Position numbers and translations under genes: made by a program. The notes under the pieces are model-generated. The model made no database searches. It was not told the DNA's origin and saw only the letters and a program-made list of their open reading frames with translations. DNA of 64,000 bases from Prostheceraeus crozeri (lineage: Eukaryota; Platyhelminthes; Polycladida; Euryleptidae), in contig CAJQUW010007533.1 in NCBI GenBank assembly GCA_907163375.1, positions 10,001-74,000 on the forward strand, in the 5' to 3' direction. Shown here piece after piece: positions 48,960 to 59,186 of this stretch. Position 1 is the first letter of the stretch. Each line of letters starts with the position of its first letter.

Positions 48960-50151
48960 CTGATGACGTTGGTGGTTGCCTCACACTGCCACAGGAACCG
49001 CCTTCGATGTGGACTCGCAAGTTGGTGCTGTTGTAGAGCGTGCGTCCACAACCTTCACACTTGGGCCGTTGAGGGATCGATCGGCGCTTTCCTCCCCTGC
49101 AGGCATGGCCAGCGGTGTGACGTCTCAATCTGTAGCCTGAGGCAAAGACCCTGTCACACCGCTGGCATCGAAAGTCCTCCTCTTCGACTTCCATCTCCCT
49201 CTCCTCTCCGACTATCTCTAACTCCTGTTCCTCCAACAGTCTCTCCACCGACTTGACGGAGAGGAGAGGGAGGTCGACTGCTGCAGGTGGTGGTGGCGAT
49301 GCAGGGAGGATGGGACGGGAGGGAACGTCGCCGTCCAGGAGGTAGGCCGCCAGATCTGTTGAGAAAAAGAGAAAAGAGATTAGTAACATGATCAACATTT
49401 CAAGTTTGAAGTCTTATCCCCCTATTTCCCAATCACGGATACTTACCATCTAAGGACTGCAACTCCGGCAGCAGGGATGGACGCGGAGGAGGTAGGAGTG
49501 GGACACGGGTCGAAGGTGGAAGGGTCCTTGGCTTCGGTGTCGGAGGGATGTGGTGACCGGGAGCAGGGACTGGCGCAGGTACCGGTGCTGGCGACGGTGG
49601 AGGTTGGACAATGGCCGAGGTCGATGGATGGTAGGGAGTTGTTTGGTTGGTAGTGGTGGTGGAGCGGGAAGGTAGGGCCAGAAAATCGTCCTTAAATCTC
49701 CGCCTCGCGGCTTCCTCCCACTTCTTCATATTCGCCAAGTCTGTAGAGAGGAAAAAGAGATGAGATTAGAGGTTGCGGATACAACAATGATGGAGAGCAA
49801 GCTATACGAATACAGAAGTGCTAAAACATGACATTCCAACTCTCATAGGTGAGGGTACTTACACTTTCCAAGCCGCTCGTAAGCTTGCCCGATTGCTCCT
49901 TGGGAGACGGGTTCCCCATTACGAATGCATTCATGCACTGAAAAAGAATGACAGCAAGGATGAGCAGAGGTAAATTTGGATTCGTTTTAAACATGAACAA
50001 AATAAGGGAAGGGCTCTTGATTTTAATGAGGATGACTACCCTAATGATGTTAGTAATAGAGCCGATCTTGATACAAATACTTACATTGCTCGATCGTGGC
50101 CTTCTCCATCTCAGCAGCAATGCGGTAATTTTCAACTTTGTTGAATTCCAT
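48960..50151 (-). CDS. Polymerase gene, exons 1-4: Pro-rich linker and two zinc fingers
   Basis: Exon 1 encodes a helical start (EFNKVENYRIAAEMEKATIE). Exon 2 adds 25 codons. Exon 3 (49740-49447) encodes KKWEEAARRRFKDDF and a long Pro-rich segment. Exon 4 (49355-48960) has an acidic patch and two C2H2 fingers: CQRCDRVFASGYRLRRHTAG and CEGCGRTLYNSTNLRVH. Introns are 147, 122 and 91 bp, all GT-AG. Unspliced, these exons lie in different frames separated by stops, while splicing gives one continuous frame. I read this as true splicing and not decay because four independent junctions all restore the frame. Confidence 0.72.
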
Positions 50152-50586
50152 TTTCTTGGTAGGATGTAGTGGATTAATTGTTAAACTTCAATCACTGAAA
50201 ATGAAAATGAGAATCGTTTCATTTGCTTAGTCATAGTTTATCATGGGAACAATCATTGAAGTCACATCTGATGAATTACATTTCACTCTACTCCATATCA
50301 TAAAGACTAACCTTTGTCGAATGGCTAAAGTACTCTGACCTGGCGAGAGGAAGCATCACGTTGAGTATGAAGTCGAACGCCCAACATGAGCAACGGCTCA
50401 GAGGTTTCGGTCTAACAAACGACGAACAACCCGTGCAACACAATCCCTCTACGGCAGTACCCACCGTCCCGAAGGAACGCTCGAGCAAAGGAGGTATTAC
50501 AGTGATGATATGTTTTATGAGCAGAAGATGTGATAGCAAGAGACTACATGAAAACAATCTGATAGCAGGAGCTCACCGACACTCAC

Positions 50587-50636
50587 CTTGTGAAAGATAA
50601 ATGTGAAGAGCAGAGGTCATACACTACCTTTTATAA
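50587..50636 (-). promoter_or_regulatory. TATA box and leader exon of the polymerase gene
   Basis: On the minus strand CTTATAAAAGG at 50636-50626 is followed about 35 bases later by a short exon ending CACAAG/GTGAGT at 50587. The intron runs to TTTTCATTTTCAG at 50195. A CCAAT word on the + strand at 50671 lies in the 135-bp gap to the divergent gene at 50775. Confidence 0.65.
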
Positions 50637-50774
50637 GATTTTCCTAAGCGGTGAATGGATCATACCTCTCGTCCAATCACAGACGATCTAGAGTTCCCGA
50701 TGTGCGCACGCACATTTGTAACGCGTTATTGAAATCGTGTTAGGCAAATATGTTGTTTAGCAATAGACTCAAGC

Positions 50775-51227
50775 ATGGCACCTGAAGTCAATACATTGAA
50801 ACATGATGATTGCACGATTCGTTTTCATCAAGAGAGCTTCGGAGGCTTAATACAAGATTACATCCTTGAGTTTCAAAGGGAGGAGACAGAATTGGAAGCA
50901 TGTTTAGACAACACACGAAAAATATCTACGGAGTTGATATCTTATTTCAAAGACAGTATCGTCAAGGCTCACTTAATTGCACATGTCAATTACATTCATT
51001 TTCCACATGGTGAAGAAGTGGAAAGTGTTGATTTTCAATTTCCTTCCTATGGACAAGAATATACTACTGATGCTTCTGAGTTTTATACACGACATCTGTG
51101 GAAGATTATTTCTCGGATGGACAACTTTCATGGTTACGGCGATCATTTGCTTCTGAATAAAATAAACCATATTGTCATTGCTATTAGTAAAGTGGGTTTC
51201 AATGATGTTAAATCAAAGACCAAATAA
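50775..51227 (+). CDS. Stand-alone homologue of the polymerase N-domain
   Basis: The 150-residue frame starts at a clear ATG with an upstream A-rich leader. The stop codon TAA overlaps an AATAAA signal (51222-51227), so the transcript end is very compact. The sequence aligns along its length with the polymerase N-domain (for example IRFHQESFGGLIQDYILEF beside LRLSKFSLERLVRDYELE) and with the broken gene at 59980. It is transcribed divergently from the polymerase, from a shared promoter gap. Function is unknown; a replication-accessory, priming or competing role is only inference from homology. No membrane segment or signal peptide is seen. Confidence 0.75.
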   Translation: MAPEVNTLKHDDCTIRFHQESFGGLIQDYILEFQREETELEACLDNTRKISTELISYFKDSIVKAHLIAHVNYIHFPHGEEVESVDFQFPSYGQEYTTDASEFYTRHLWKIISRMDNFHGYGDHLLLNKINHIVIAISKVGFNDVKSKTK

Positions 51228-52285
51228 AGTATTTTTCATGACACTTGTGTTGTGCTAAACTTTCTAGCCCTGTGGTGAACACTGTTTTCATATAACATTC
51301 TAAACTCTCAGTCTTACTGCAGTAGAAAACTGCTTTTAGTAAACCTGATGAAGCTAATCTAACAGTTATGGAGTTTGAATTTTCTAATAGGGAAACATTT
51401 AACAACTGTCTCCAATAAAACTTTCTAACACTGAAAGTAAGTTACAAGACAATCTACACTGTGCAGTAAAACCTTTTCGATAAAACTTTGTAGGGCTGTG
51501 ATGAGTTCGGTCAGTCATACAACTTCGATGATTATTTTCACAAACGTCTGCGCGGTAAAAAAACTAGTTGACTACACCAACGCCTGCATTTCATGACGCG
51601 TGTTTCATAAAACGTCATGATCAAACTTTACTTTCTCAACGGGTGTCGCGGTAATATTATTTGACTACACTAACTTTGCAAACCATGATACACTTTCTGA
51701 CGACACTCACGAAAAAACGTCATGATCAAACTTTTCTAACTATACATCAACCTGTGTTGCAGTAAAACTTTTACAAAACATGATACACTTTCTGACGACA
51801 CTCACGAATAAGCGTCATGATCAAACTTTACTTTCTCAAACGGGTGTCGCGGCAATATTATTTGACTACACTAACTTTGCAAACCATGATACACTTTCTG
51901 ACGACACTCACGAATAAACGTCATGATCAAACTTTACCTTTACAAACGTGCGTCGTAGTAAAATTATTTGACTACACTAGCGCTTACATTTTATGACATG
52001 TGTGTTTCATAAAACGCCATGATCAAATTTTCTAACTATACATCAACCTGTGATGCAGTAAAACTTTTGTACGACACTGACAAGAGCTTGTTCACTAGCG
52101 AAGAGAGAAATCTGTGGTGTGTTACGTGTGGCGCAAGGGTGGCCTCCTATTTCATTCCATTCATCATTTTTCTTCCCCTCTGCATTCCATATCCGAGATA
52201 TGTGGCGGGCTTGGGACCGCTTTAGCTGCATTAGAAGGTTGGCCCTTAAAAGAGCCCATGGGTCGTTCTCCGTCCACCGACACTT
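51228..52285. repeat. About 200-bp tandem repeats with ATGATCAAACTTTAC words
   Basis: From about 51541 to 52060, units with ACACTTTCTGACGACACTCA and CGTCATGATCAAACTTTACT recur with a period near 200 bp (for example 51616 and 51817). Bases 51228-51540 contain related AAACTTTCTAAC words. This non-coding spacer separates the convergent 50775 gene and coiled-coil gene. Confidence 0.7.
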
Positions 52286-53412
52286 TCACTTCTGCAAAAA
52301 CTCTGAAAGAAAAAGGATAGGAGATTAGAGGCGGCAAGGAAATGATCATGTTGAGGAAACTTACTGGGCAACTTCTTCCGAACTTTTCGGACGACGAAGT
52401 CCTCGAGCTCTCCAGTGATGTTCAAATTCATATGTAGACACCGGACTCCGTCGCCCTCATAGCATTGCTGAGTCACATTGGGGTCGTCGGTGATTGTGGG
52501 GACGTCACATATATTATTTTGGAGGAGGGGAAGATGGACTTCATACACTTATCTTTTTCTACTCTTCAAACACTCATGCAGTCGCTCAACTTCACCCGCC
52601 AACCTCTTATTTATTCCCTTCACCTCCTCCGTCTCCTTCACCACGCTTCGCATCCGCTCTATCTCTTCATCCTTCCTCGACAAACTCGCCTGCAAACTCT
52701 CCACCAAACCTGCCTTCCTCATCAACTCGCTCCTTTCCGCCATCCATTCCTTCTCCTTCTTTCTCATGCTCTCCAACTCTTCCCTCGTTGCCCTATACCC
52801 CTCAATCTTCACCGTCAGCTCTTCATTCTCCTTCAAAACCTTTCTATTAACACTTTCCAACCCCATCATGCGATCCTTCATCCTTACAAATGCCTCCGTA
52901 TCATACCCCTCTTCCCGCCGTGGCGATGACGCTGCCATCGGCTTACCCACTTCCTTCCTTTCCCCCTCCAGATCACCGATATCCCCAAAAAAATCCTCAA
53001 TCACCTTATCCAAATCAACATCAACCTTCTTGTTCATTTTCGCTCTCAACTCAACTTCCTCACTCGAACTCTCATCACTCGCCTTCCTCACCACTTTCTC
53101 CCCAACCACGTCCTCAATCGTTGCCACCGCCTTCCTCACCTCTTCCCTTTCCAACAACTCTCCCTCAAACCACTCCTTGAACCCTGCCATAGCTATATTG
53201 CCACTTGGACACTCGTTGTGATCCTTAATAAACGTCACCACATTCCCTTCCCCACATACCACCCGATGATGCAAGCACACTCTCAACAACACCTCTCTCA
53301 TATGCACGCCCACCGTCCCCTCTTTCATGTGCTTCTTCAGCTCACTGCCTCTGGCAATCTTGCCGCAACTGCATTTGCCAACAAGCATTCTAGCATTGCC
53401 TGATTTCGTCAT
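52286..53412 (-). pseudogene. Coiled-coil protein with N-terminal Cys-rich motif, split by a stop
   Basis: From ATG 53412 the frame runs 287 codons to TAA 52551-52549. The N-terminus has Cys/His residues (VGKCSCGKIARGSELKKHM, VCLHHRVVC) suggesting a zinc site. The rest is acidic and then a long heptad-rich coiled coil (RMKDRMMGLESVNRKVLKEN onward). Directly after the TAA the same frame is open from 52548 to 52365, where CCCA/GTAAGT and TTTCTTTCAG (52303) bound a 62-bp intron, ending at TGA 52288-52286. The orderly intron after the stop suggests the TAA is a nonsense change in a longer gene. Function is unknown; a structural or DNA-scaffold role is only a guess. Confidence 0.6.
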
Positions 53413-53598
53413 GATAATTCTGTAAAGATAGAGTAAACTTTGATAGCAAGTGTTTATAGGATACTACTTGCTGATATGCATTGAAAGACATTTGATAGCA
53501 AACGTTGGAATAAAATCGCCAACCAAAATTAAAGAGTATGATTCCTAGCTTTATCCTAAATCCCAAAGTTTGATAGCAACCCTTGTCAGAGCACTCAC

Positions 53599-53658
53599 CG
53601 TTCGTCTTGCAACTTGAAACAGGAGTGAAGACTAGAGAAAAGTCGCGTTTTATATACC
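53599..53658 (-). promoter_or_regulatory. TATA box and leader exon of the coiled-coil gene
   Basis: GGTATATAAAACGCG lies at 53658-53644 on the minus strand. About 30 bases on, the leader exon ends GAACG/GTGAGT at 53599. The acceptor TCTATCTTTACAG is at 53420, seven bases before the ATG, so the first intron lies in the 5' untranslated region. Confidence 0.68.
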
Positions 53659-53669
53659 CTGGGAGCACA

Positions 53670-54451
53670 AAGCCATGATTCAGACCTTCCTTATTTGGTC
53701 ATGCTTTTGACTTGACAACAGCAGTTTTACCATGTATGGGCATCGGCAGTCATTGTGCTTTCCGTTACCAACTCCCAACACAAAGACGGATACCCCTATG
53801 ACGCGAAACGGTTTGACGTCAATGCTTGCAGTAACCGTCCCATTTTTACCAAGTTACAATGACAAACGATAGACGTTGCCAAGCCTGAGTTACTGAGGCT
53901 AGACGAAGAAGGCCTGATAGCAAGCCAGCAACCATTTGGGTGTTAAGCTCTTGAATCCGTTACAGGCATTACTCAGAGGGGATCTTATCCCAGCTCCAAG
54001 GCTTTGACCCACAAATCCAACCTCCAGCGGACAGAGCGTGCGTCATATCACTGTGTTGGTATCCGGGTCCCAGTTTTGACATGAAAACCGGTGGAGTTAT
54101 TTACAAGAGGAAACGACCCAAGTCACAGAGACTCATAAACGACTGCTTTTTATTCAAAAACTTTAATTGTTATCATTAAATATGAATTTAAATTTTTCAG
54201 TATTTTAGTACTCTTCATAAGACGTTTATAAGTAGTCTGTCACCTACAGCACAGCAAGAGCTGTTGAATGTTTTTTGAATCAAGTCTAAAGGACTTGTAG
54301 AAGCAAAGTTATAGCCGTTTGAAGATTTCAGCCAACTATCATCAAATGGTCAGTCATGCTATACTGACTAACCTATAAGTCTGACACCTTAGCTGATATC
54401 AGCAATGGAAAGTCAGAAGTCCGATATCGGAACTCAAGAGAAACGACTTAC
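53670..54451. other. No gene recognised; possible long first intron
   Basis: No open frame or motif. If the 54452 donor is used, this would be intron sequence leading to the acceptor at 53420. Confidence 0.4.
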
Positions 54452-54508
54452 CTGTAGTCAGTTTCTCAACTTAGTGAAATTCCTCTCCCGTTCCCGTTCT
54501 TATATACT
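54452..54508 (-). promoter_or_regulatory. Second minus-strand TATA box and leader exon
   Basis: AGAGTATATAAGAACGG lies at about 54510-54496 on the minus strand. It is followed by a leader exon ending ACTACAG/GTAAGT at 54452. No coding exon follows before 53420, so this may be an alternative first exon for the coiled-coil gene or the promoter of a lost gene. Confidence 0.5.
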
Positions 54509-54599
54509 CTGTCAATATGCAATCGGCAATCCATGCAGGGGGGGTCAAAACATTATTTGTTACAAATTTGACGCTGATTCCAAATCTGGTCTCTGATTT

Positions 54600-55640
54600 C
54601 CCGTCCGAGGCTTGCTTCACCCGCTAGAGCGATTTTCCTAAACATTCTAACTCTGTCGTTTTTTCGTCAATGTCAAAAATTTCAATAACATCTCACCTCT
54701 AAACGAAGGCAGATACGAACAAGCCATGTTTTCCACTGAATTTGTCTCACTCCCAGCTTTCAAACGAGCTATTGCACGACTTTCTACGATGTCTACAACC
54801 AAAGTTGGAAGATCGTTGCCGAGGGGGGGGGTCAGAACTCTTTCTCTCCGAATGAGTTGGGAAGACGTTCCTAGACCCAAAAGTGGACAAAACGTCCGAA
54901 TTTGCACTCCATTTTCCCATCCCAGACCTCCTTCTGCCAGAAAAATGGATTTTCTCATCCCAAAACCTCCAAAACCTGACTTTTTCAACTCTGACGTTTT
55001 CCTGCCATTTTCCTCCCTCAACCCAGGAAAAGTGGACCAAACTGAGCTTTCCACTGCATTTTTCTCACTTTTAGCTTTCAAATGAGCTATTGCACGACTT
55101 TCTACGATCTCTCACACCAAAGTTGGAAGATCGTTGCCGAGGGGGGGGGGTCAGAACTCTTTCTCTCCGAATGAGTTGGGAAGACGTTCCTAGACCCAAA
55201 AGTGGACAAAACGTCCGAATTTGCACTCCATTTTCCCATCCCAGACCTCCTTCTGCCAGAAAAATGGATTTTCTCATCCCAAAACCTCCAAAACCTGACT
55301 TTTTCAACTCTGACGTTTTCCTGCCATTTTCCTCCCTCAACCCAGGAAAAGTGGACCAAACTGAGCTTTCCACTGCATTTTTCTCACTTTTAGCTTTCAA
55401 ATGAGCTATTGCACGACTTTCTACGATCTCTCACACCAAAGTTGGAAGATCGTTGCCGAGGGGGGGGGGGTCAGAACTCTTTCTCTCCGATTGAGTTGGG
55501 AAGACGTTCCTAGACCCAAAAGTGGCCAAAACGTCCGAATTTGCACTCCATTTTCCCATCCGAGACCTCCTTCATACCGAAAAATGGACTTTCTCATCCT
55601 AAAACCTCCAAAACCTGACTTTTTCAACTCTGACGTTTTC
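54600..55640 (-). repeat. Left arm: 319-bp tandem repeats with G9-G11 runs
   Basis: Three units begin near 54767, 55086 and 55405 (period 318-319), and the first two are almost identical. Each has a run of G on the + strand, growing 9, 10 and 11 bases, beside GATCTTCCAACTTTGGT in complement. The bases 54650-54790 match in inverted orientation 57700-57850 and 58010-58165. Long open frames across these units on both strands are a by-product of the repeats and are not counted as genes. Confidence 0.85.
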
Positions 55641-56111
55641 AGAGATTCTACCCCTTGCTGCTCCTCCTTCCATCCTTCCCCAACCAACATTTCACGCAGA
55701 TTCCACATCTGAACTCCACTTTCCAATCCAAATCCTCCTTCATGACGATTTCCAACGTTTCTCATCCCAAACACCATCAACACCCACCCCCTTCCAACTC
55801 TATCCCTCACACATCACCTTCCTTCCCAACCCTTACCCGAAAACTCCTGCCTTCCTTTCAGAGGGGGGACCCGTTTCCTCCTCGGACCCATTCCTCCCAA
55901 CACATCCTTGGCGAACTCCCTCACCTTCCGGACAGAGGGGGGTTGCGCATTTTGGACCTGCGCCCGGGATGAGCTTACTACTCCTGTGTGGTCCCATGAC
56001 AGAATGAATGTCATGTTTTGGAAGATAAGAGTTGCAAACTGCAAACCCGCATACACCGTAATACTTAAACCCCAACTTGTGTCGATCATTTCGTGAAGAA
56101 ATAGACTGATT
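55641..56111. other. No gene recognised; further G runs
   Basis: Pyrimidine-rich on the + strand, with G6 runs at about 55862 and 55937 beside GGACAGAG, like degenerate units of the left arm. Confidence 0.45.
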
Positions 56112-56230
56112 TTTCGGAATTTTAGTTTTGGCCGGTTTTTACCAGTTTTTGCCAGTTTTTGACAGTTTTTGCCGGTTTTTACCACTTAGTGGCAAAACCA
56201 GTTTTAGCCGGCAAAAAGCCAAACCTGGTA
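56112..56230 (-). repeat. Minisatellite of GCCGGTTTTTACC / GCCAGTTTTTG units
   Basis: Seven or more variants of (G)CC(A/G)GTTTTT(A/G)CC follow each other. They are the reverse-complement type of the array at 43393-43510. Confidence 0.75.
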
Positions 56231-56999
56231 GAAATGCACATTTCCAAAGAAAATCATTTATAAGAACCAATTTTATCAATTATAGCATTCATTTTATATA
56301 CAAGAACTAATATTGCAAACTTGCAAAGAAAACATTGCATATTGGTCATCAGAATTTTAAATTAGCTATCTGAAATACTCCGAAAAATTCATACCATTTA
56401 TGTTTTTCATGACTTCATCGTGTTTAAACACTGGGCTACAAAAAAAATATTTAATTTTCAATTACCTCCCACCTTCACGTATTGTTTACGGCCGGAATGG
56501 TTGCACAATCAATGACTTGTGCATGGTTCTTGTTTGGGAAGGATTATAGGCACAAATGGCTTTCATTACTTTTGAAAAAGAGGAAAGTGAGAAACATCTT
56601 ATGTACATTTCAAACATTGACACTAGACGTCACAGATCCCCAATGTTTGACCAATTATAGTGAACTTTGGAGATCACATGTCCTATCAAAAGGCGAATAT
56701 CATTTCTAATGGCCATGAAATGTCGTAGTACACGAAGACAGTACTTTGAACTCCAGTGATCTGTGTCTGAATTTGCTGCGACTCTCGTAGACTGGCATTT
56801 GCAGTATAGACTTTCGTGCATTTTTGTTTTAATATACGTTTGTATATTTTCTACGAATAGAAGAAAACGGGAATAGATCTGCATCTATTCGCTGCAAAAA
56901 TGTCTAAAAAAATTAAATATTCGATCTGTTATTTGATATTTTCAAGTGATTGGCAACCAATGGTTTGATTTCACAATTAGTGTAAGTAGTAAGTAAAAC
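56231..56999. other. No gene recognised; centre of the inverted repeat
   Basis: AT-rich, with no repeat units or genes. A short open frame (56482-56709) has no recognised motif. Confidence 0.4.
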
Positions 57000-58170
57000 T
57001 CCACTTCTGGATAGCGCAAGATGGCCGCCGTCGCTGACGTCCCCCCCCTCTGCACCGGCAGAGTGTCGTGGTGTGCCGGCCACATGCGTCCGTCAGGTTC
57101 GCTGACGTCGTCGTCCCCCCCCTCTGGCCGACCGTCGTATAGCGCGCGGTGATGTGGTGTCTAGGTTGGCGTGGTGTGCCGGCCAGGCTGGCGTGGTGTG
57201 CCGGCCAGGTTGGGAGGGTGGACTGTCGTAGCTCACCTGAAAAATCCTAAGTGTCAGAGTGGCTTTGTATGGGTAAAATTTTGAAAATTTTCCAAAGTGT
57301 GGAATTTCGACCTGGCACCGTCACCAAAACATTTTTCATCAAATTTCACTGACCCCCCCCCCCCCGACAGCAATCTTCTAACTTTGGTTCTAGTGAACGG
57401 ATTTTGTTCGTTCGGGTTGCATTCGAAAGAGGAGAAAAAACTGCTCGACATCATTTTTTGTTGCGAGTCAATCGGACCAGCCGTTCAAAAGTTAGAGCGG
57501 TCACAAGATTTTAGGTCGGAGCTCGCTCACCTGAAAAAATCCTAAGTGTCAGAGTGGCTTTGTATGAGTAAAATTTTGAAAATTTTCCAAAGTGTGGAAT
57601 TTCGACCTGGGACCGTCACCAAAACATTTTTCATCAAATTTCACTGACCTCCCCCCCTCTGGACAGCTAGCTTCGATCTTGGCTTCTAGTGGACGGATTT
57701 TGTCGTGCCATAGCTCGTTTGAAAGCTAAGAGTGAGACAAATTCAGTGAAAGAAACAGCTTGTTCCTATCGGTCTTCGTTTAGATGTGAGGCGCCATTTA
57801 AGATTTTGGGAGACTGTCGAAAAACGACAGAGTTAGAATTTTGGACGTTTTGGGCTGTAGCGTCAAAACGAGGCATCGGATGGGAAAACGGAGGCCAGAT
57901 TCGGATTCAGCGTGAAATTCTGCATCAGTATGGTGAGTTTCAAGTCAATCGGAGAGAAAAAGTTTCGCTGACGTCCCCCCCCCGCGGCACCGATCTTCCA
58001 ACTTTGGTTCTGGAGATCGTAGAAAGTCGTGCAATAGCTCGTTTGAAAGCTAAGAGTGAGACAAATTCACTGAAAGAAACGGCTTGTTCCTATCTGTCTT
58101 CGTTTAGATGTGAGACGCCATTTATGATTTTGGGAGATTGACGAAAAACGATAGAGTTAGAATTTCCCAA
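57000..58170 (+). repeat. Right arm: ~300-bp repeats with C8-C13 runs
   Basis: CTGAC followed by a C run occurs near 57041 (C8), 57115 (C8), 57353 (C13), 57650 (T-interrupted) and 57974 (C9). After several of these comes GATCTTCCAACTTTGGTTCT. Blocks 57230-57366 and 57524-57660 are near-identical copies. AGCTCGTTTGAAAGCTAAG with GTGAGACAAATTC occurs twice (57707, 58037) and once more, inverted, near 54760 in the left arm. The arm ends just before the + strand promoter at 58273. Confidence 0.8.
57018..57031 (+). promoter_or_regulatory. YY1-like site AAGATGGCCGCC
   Basis: The word matches the animal YY1 consensus (AAGATGGCGGC) closely and lies beside TGACGT words (57035, 57102) that resemble CREB/ATF half sites, in the only strongly GC-rich patch of the element. 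This is sequence similarity only. Confidence 0.35.
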
Positions 58171-58272
58171 GAAACAGCTCCAGCGGGCGAATGAAGGCTC
58201 GGATTGGTAAACGGAGGCCAGATTTGGAATCAGCTTGATGTTATTGTCCAATACAATGAGAATCAAGTATTT

Positions 58273-58381
58273 CTATATAAATAGCGAGCCTTCCACAGTG
58301 AGAATCATTCCATCGTTGAATCACACGAGTGACGGACGCACATTTCCTCTCTCTATTCTATTCTATTATCCAACTAAAATG
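58273..58381 (+). promoter_or_regulatory. TATA box, leader and ATG followed directly by a splice donor
   Basis: CTATATAAATAG at 58273-58284 precedes a leader ending CTAAAATG at 58381. The next bases are GTAAGT, so the first intron (58382-58447, 66 bp, ending TTTTCAG) splits the gene right after its ATG codon. Confidence 0.75.
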
Positions 58382-59152
58382 GTAAGTCGCTACTTTCTTC
58401 CTCTCCTCCCTTGAACGTAAACTTAATGCAATCTTTTCCATTTTCAGGCATCTACTCCATCCTTTGCGCTAGTAGGACAAAATGGCGGTCAAACTTTACA
58501 AGGTTCGCTACGATCAGATCATCTACAACTGAGGCCAGTGGAAGAAACAACCAAGGTACATAATCCTACACCGCTACAGCGTAAATTTAAACAAGTCTTG
58601 CGTTATGACGATCATGGTGTAGTACTCCAAACGGGAATGCTCCCTTCCACGGATGTCAAGATAATGCACAATCAGTATGGGGACTACATACTGATCCCCG
58701 TGAGTCCGTACATTCTCCACCAACTTGATATTATTGAGGAGTACGTGACATTAAATATGGACATTCCTACTCCTCTTGCCCAAGAGTGGAAGGCGAGAGA
58801 TGACAAGGATACTCCCTATAGAAAGATTTGGGATGGTAATCACATTTGCCTACCGGCATCACATTGGTGCACTTACTATAAGAAGGAGGGAGATCATTCA
58901 ACACCCATCACATGCGACGAGCTCGGAGAAGGTACTTGGGATATCCTTTTCAAAGTGAATGGGCTATATTATGGTCGGCATAAGGATAATAAAATAGCCT
59001 CTCTCTCCATGCATATGGAATCCATCCTATATATTCCAAAACCACCCAACGTGGACGACATAATTGATCAAATCCTTAACAGCAGTGGTACGAAGCGCAA
59101 GTCGGAGAAGAATGCTGCATCAAAACGCAAATCAAAGAAGGAGAATTACTAA
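58379..59152 (+). CDS. Spliced gene of unknown function with basic tail
   Basis: The ATG at 58379-58381 joins 58448-59152 after a 66-bp intron, giving 235 residues that begin MASTPSFALVG. The unspliced reading would stop after 11 codons. The middle is a globular-looking mixed region (ISPYIL-like VSPYILHQLDIIEEYV, LPASHWCTYYKKEGDH, GTWDILFKVNGLYYG). The end is Lys/Arg-rich (GTKRKSEKNAASKRKSKKEN), suggesting nuclear entry or DNA binding. No known domain is recognised. It is the first gene after the right promoter, so it may be expressed early. A single-strand DNA-binding role would fit a replication module but is speculation. Confidence 0.72.
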
Positions 59153-59186
59153 TCCTTTCCTAACTCTACCCTATGACAATTCGCTT

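Larger units (their letters stand above)
45337..50151 (-). pseudogene. Polinton protein-primed DNA polymerase B gene, spliced, with later breaks
   Basis: The gene runs leftwards from an ATG at 50151-50149. Proposed coding exons are 50151-50085, 49937-49863, 49740-49447, 49355-48960 and 48895 onward; every junction has GT/AG ends and the phases agree. A 5' untranslated exon ends at 50587 (CAAG/GTGAGT) and joins an acceptor at 50195. Downstream the frame is broken by TAG at 48270-48272, a frameshift near 47980 and TAG at 46888-46890. The product would replicate the element by protein-primed synthesis. Order of parts: short helical N-terminus, Pro-rich linker, two C2H2 fingers, N-domain, Cys/His knuckle, exonuclease, polymerase, and a basic tail (PPPPKRQKL). 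Breaks imply it is now inactive unless they are sequencing errors. Confidence 0.85.

Noticed and set aside
48858-49256. 132-codon + strand frame with Cys/His residues
   Set aside because: It is the mirror of the zinc-finger exon of the polymerase gene, whose frame has recognisable fingers and splice junctions.
52465-53221. Long Ser/Pro-rich + strand frames
   Set aside because: They are opposite-strand shadows of the Glu/Lys-rich coiled-coil gene.
54647-55810. Several long open frames on both strands (up to 144 codons)
   Set aside because: They repeat with the 319-bp units and shift with the G-run length, so they are produced by the repeats and not by selection for coding.
57689-58141. 150-codon frame on the + strand
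   Set aside because: It lies wholly in the right-arm repeats, and the same words occur in other frames and in inverted orientation in the left arm.
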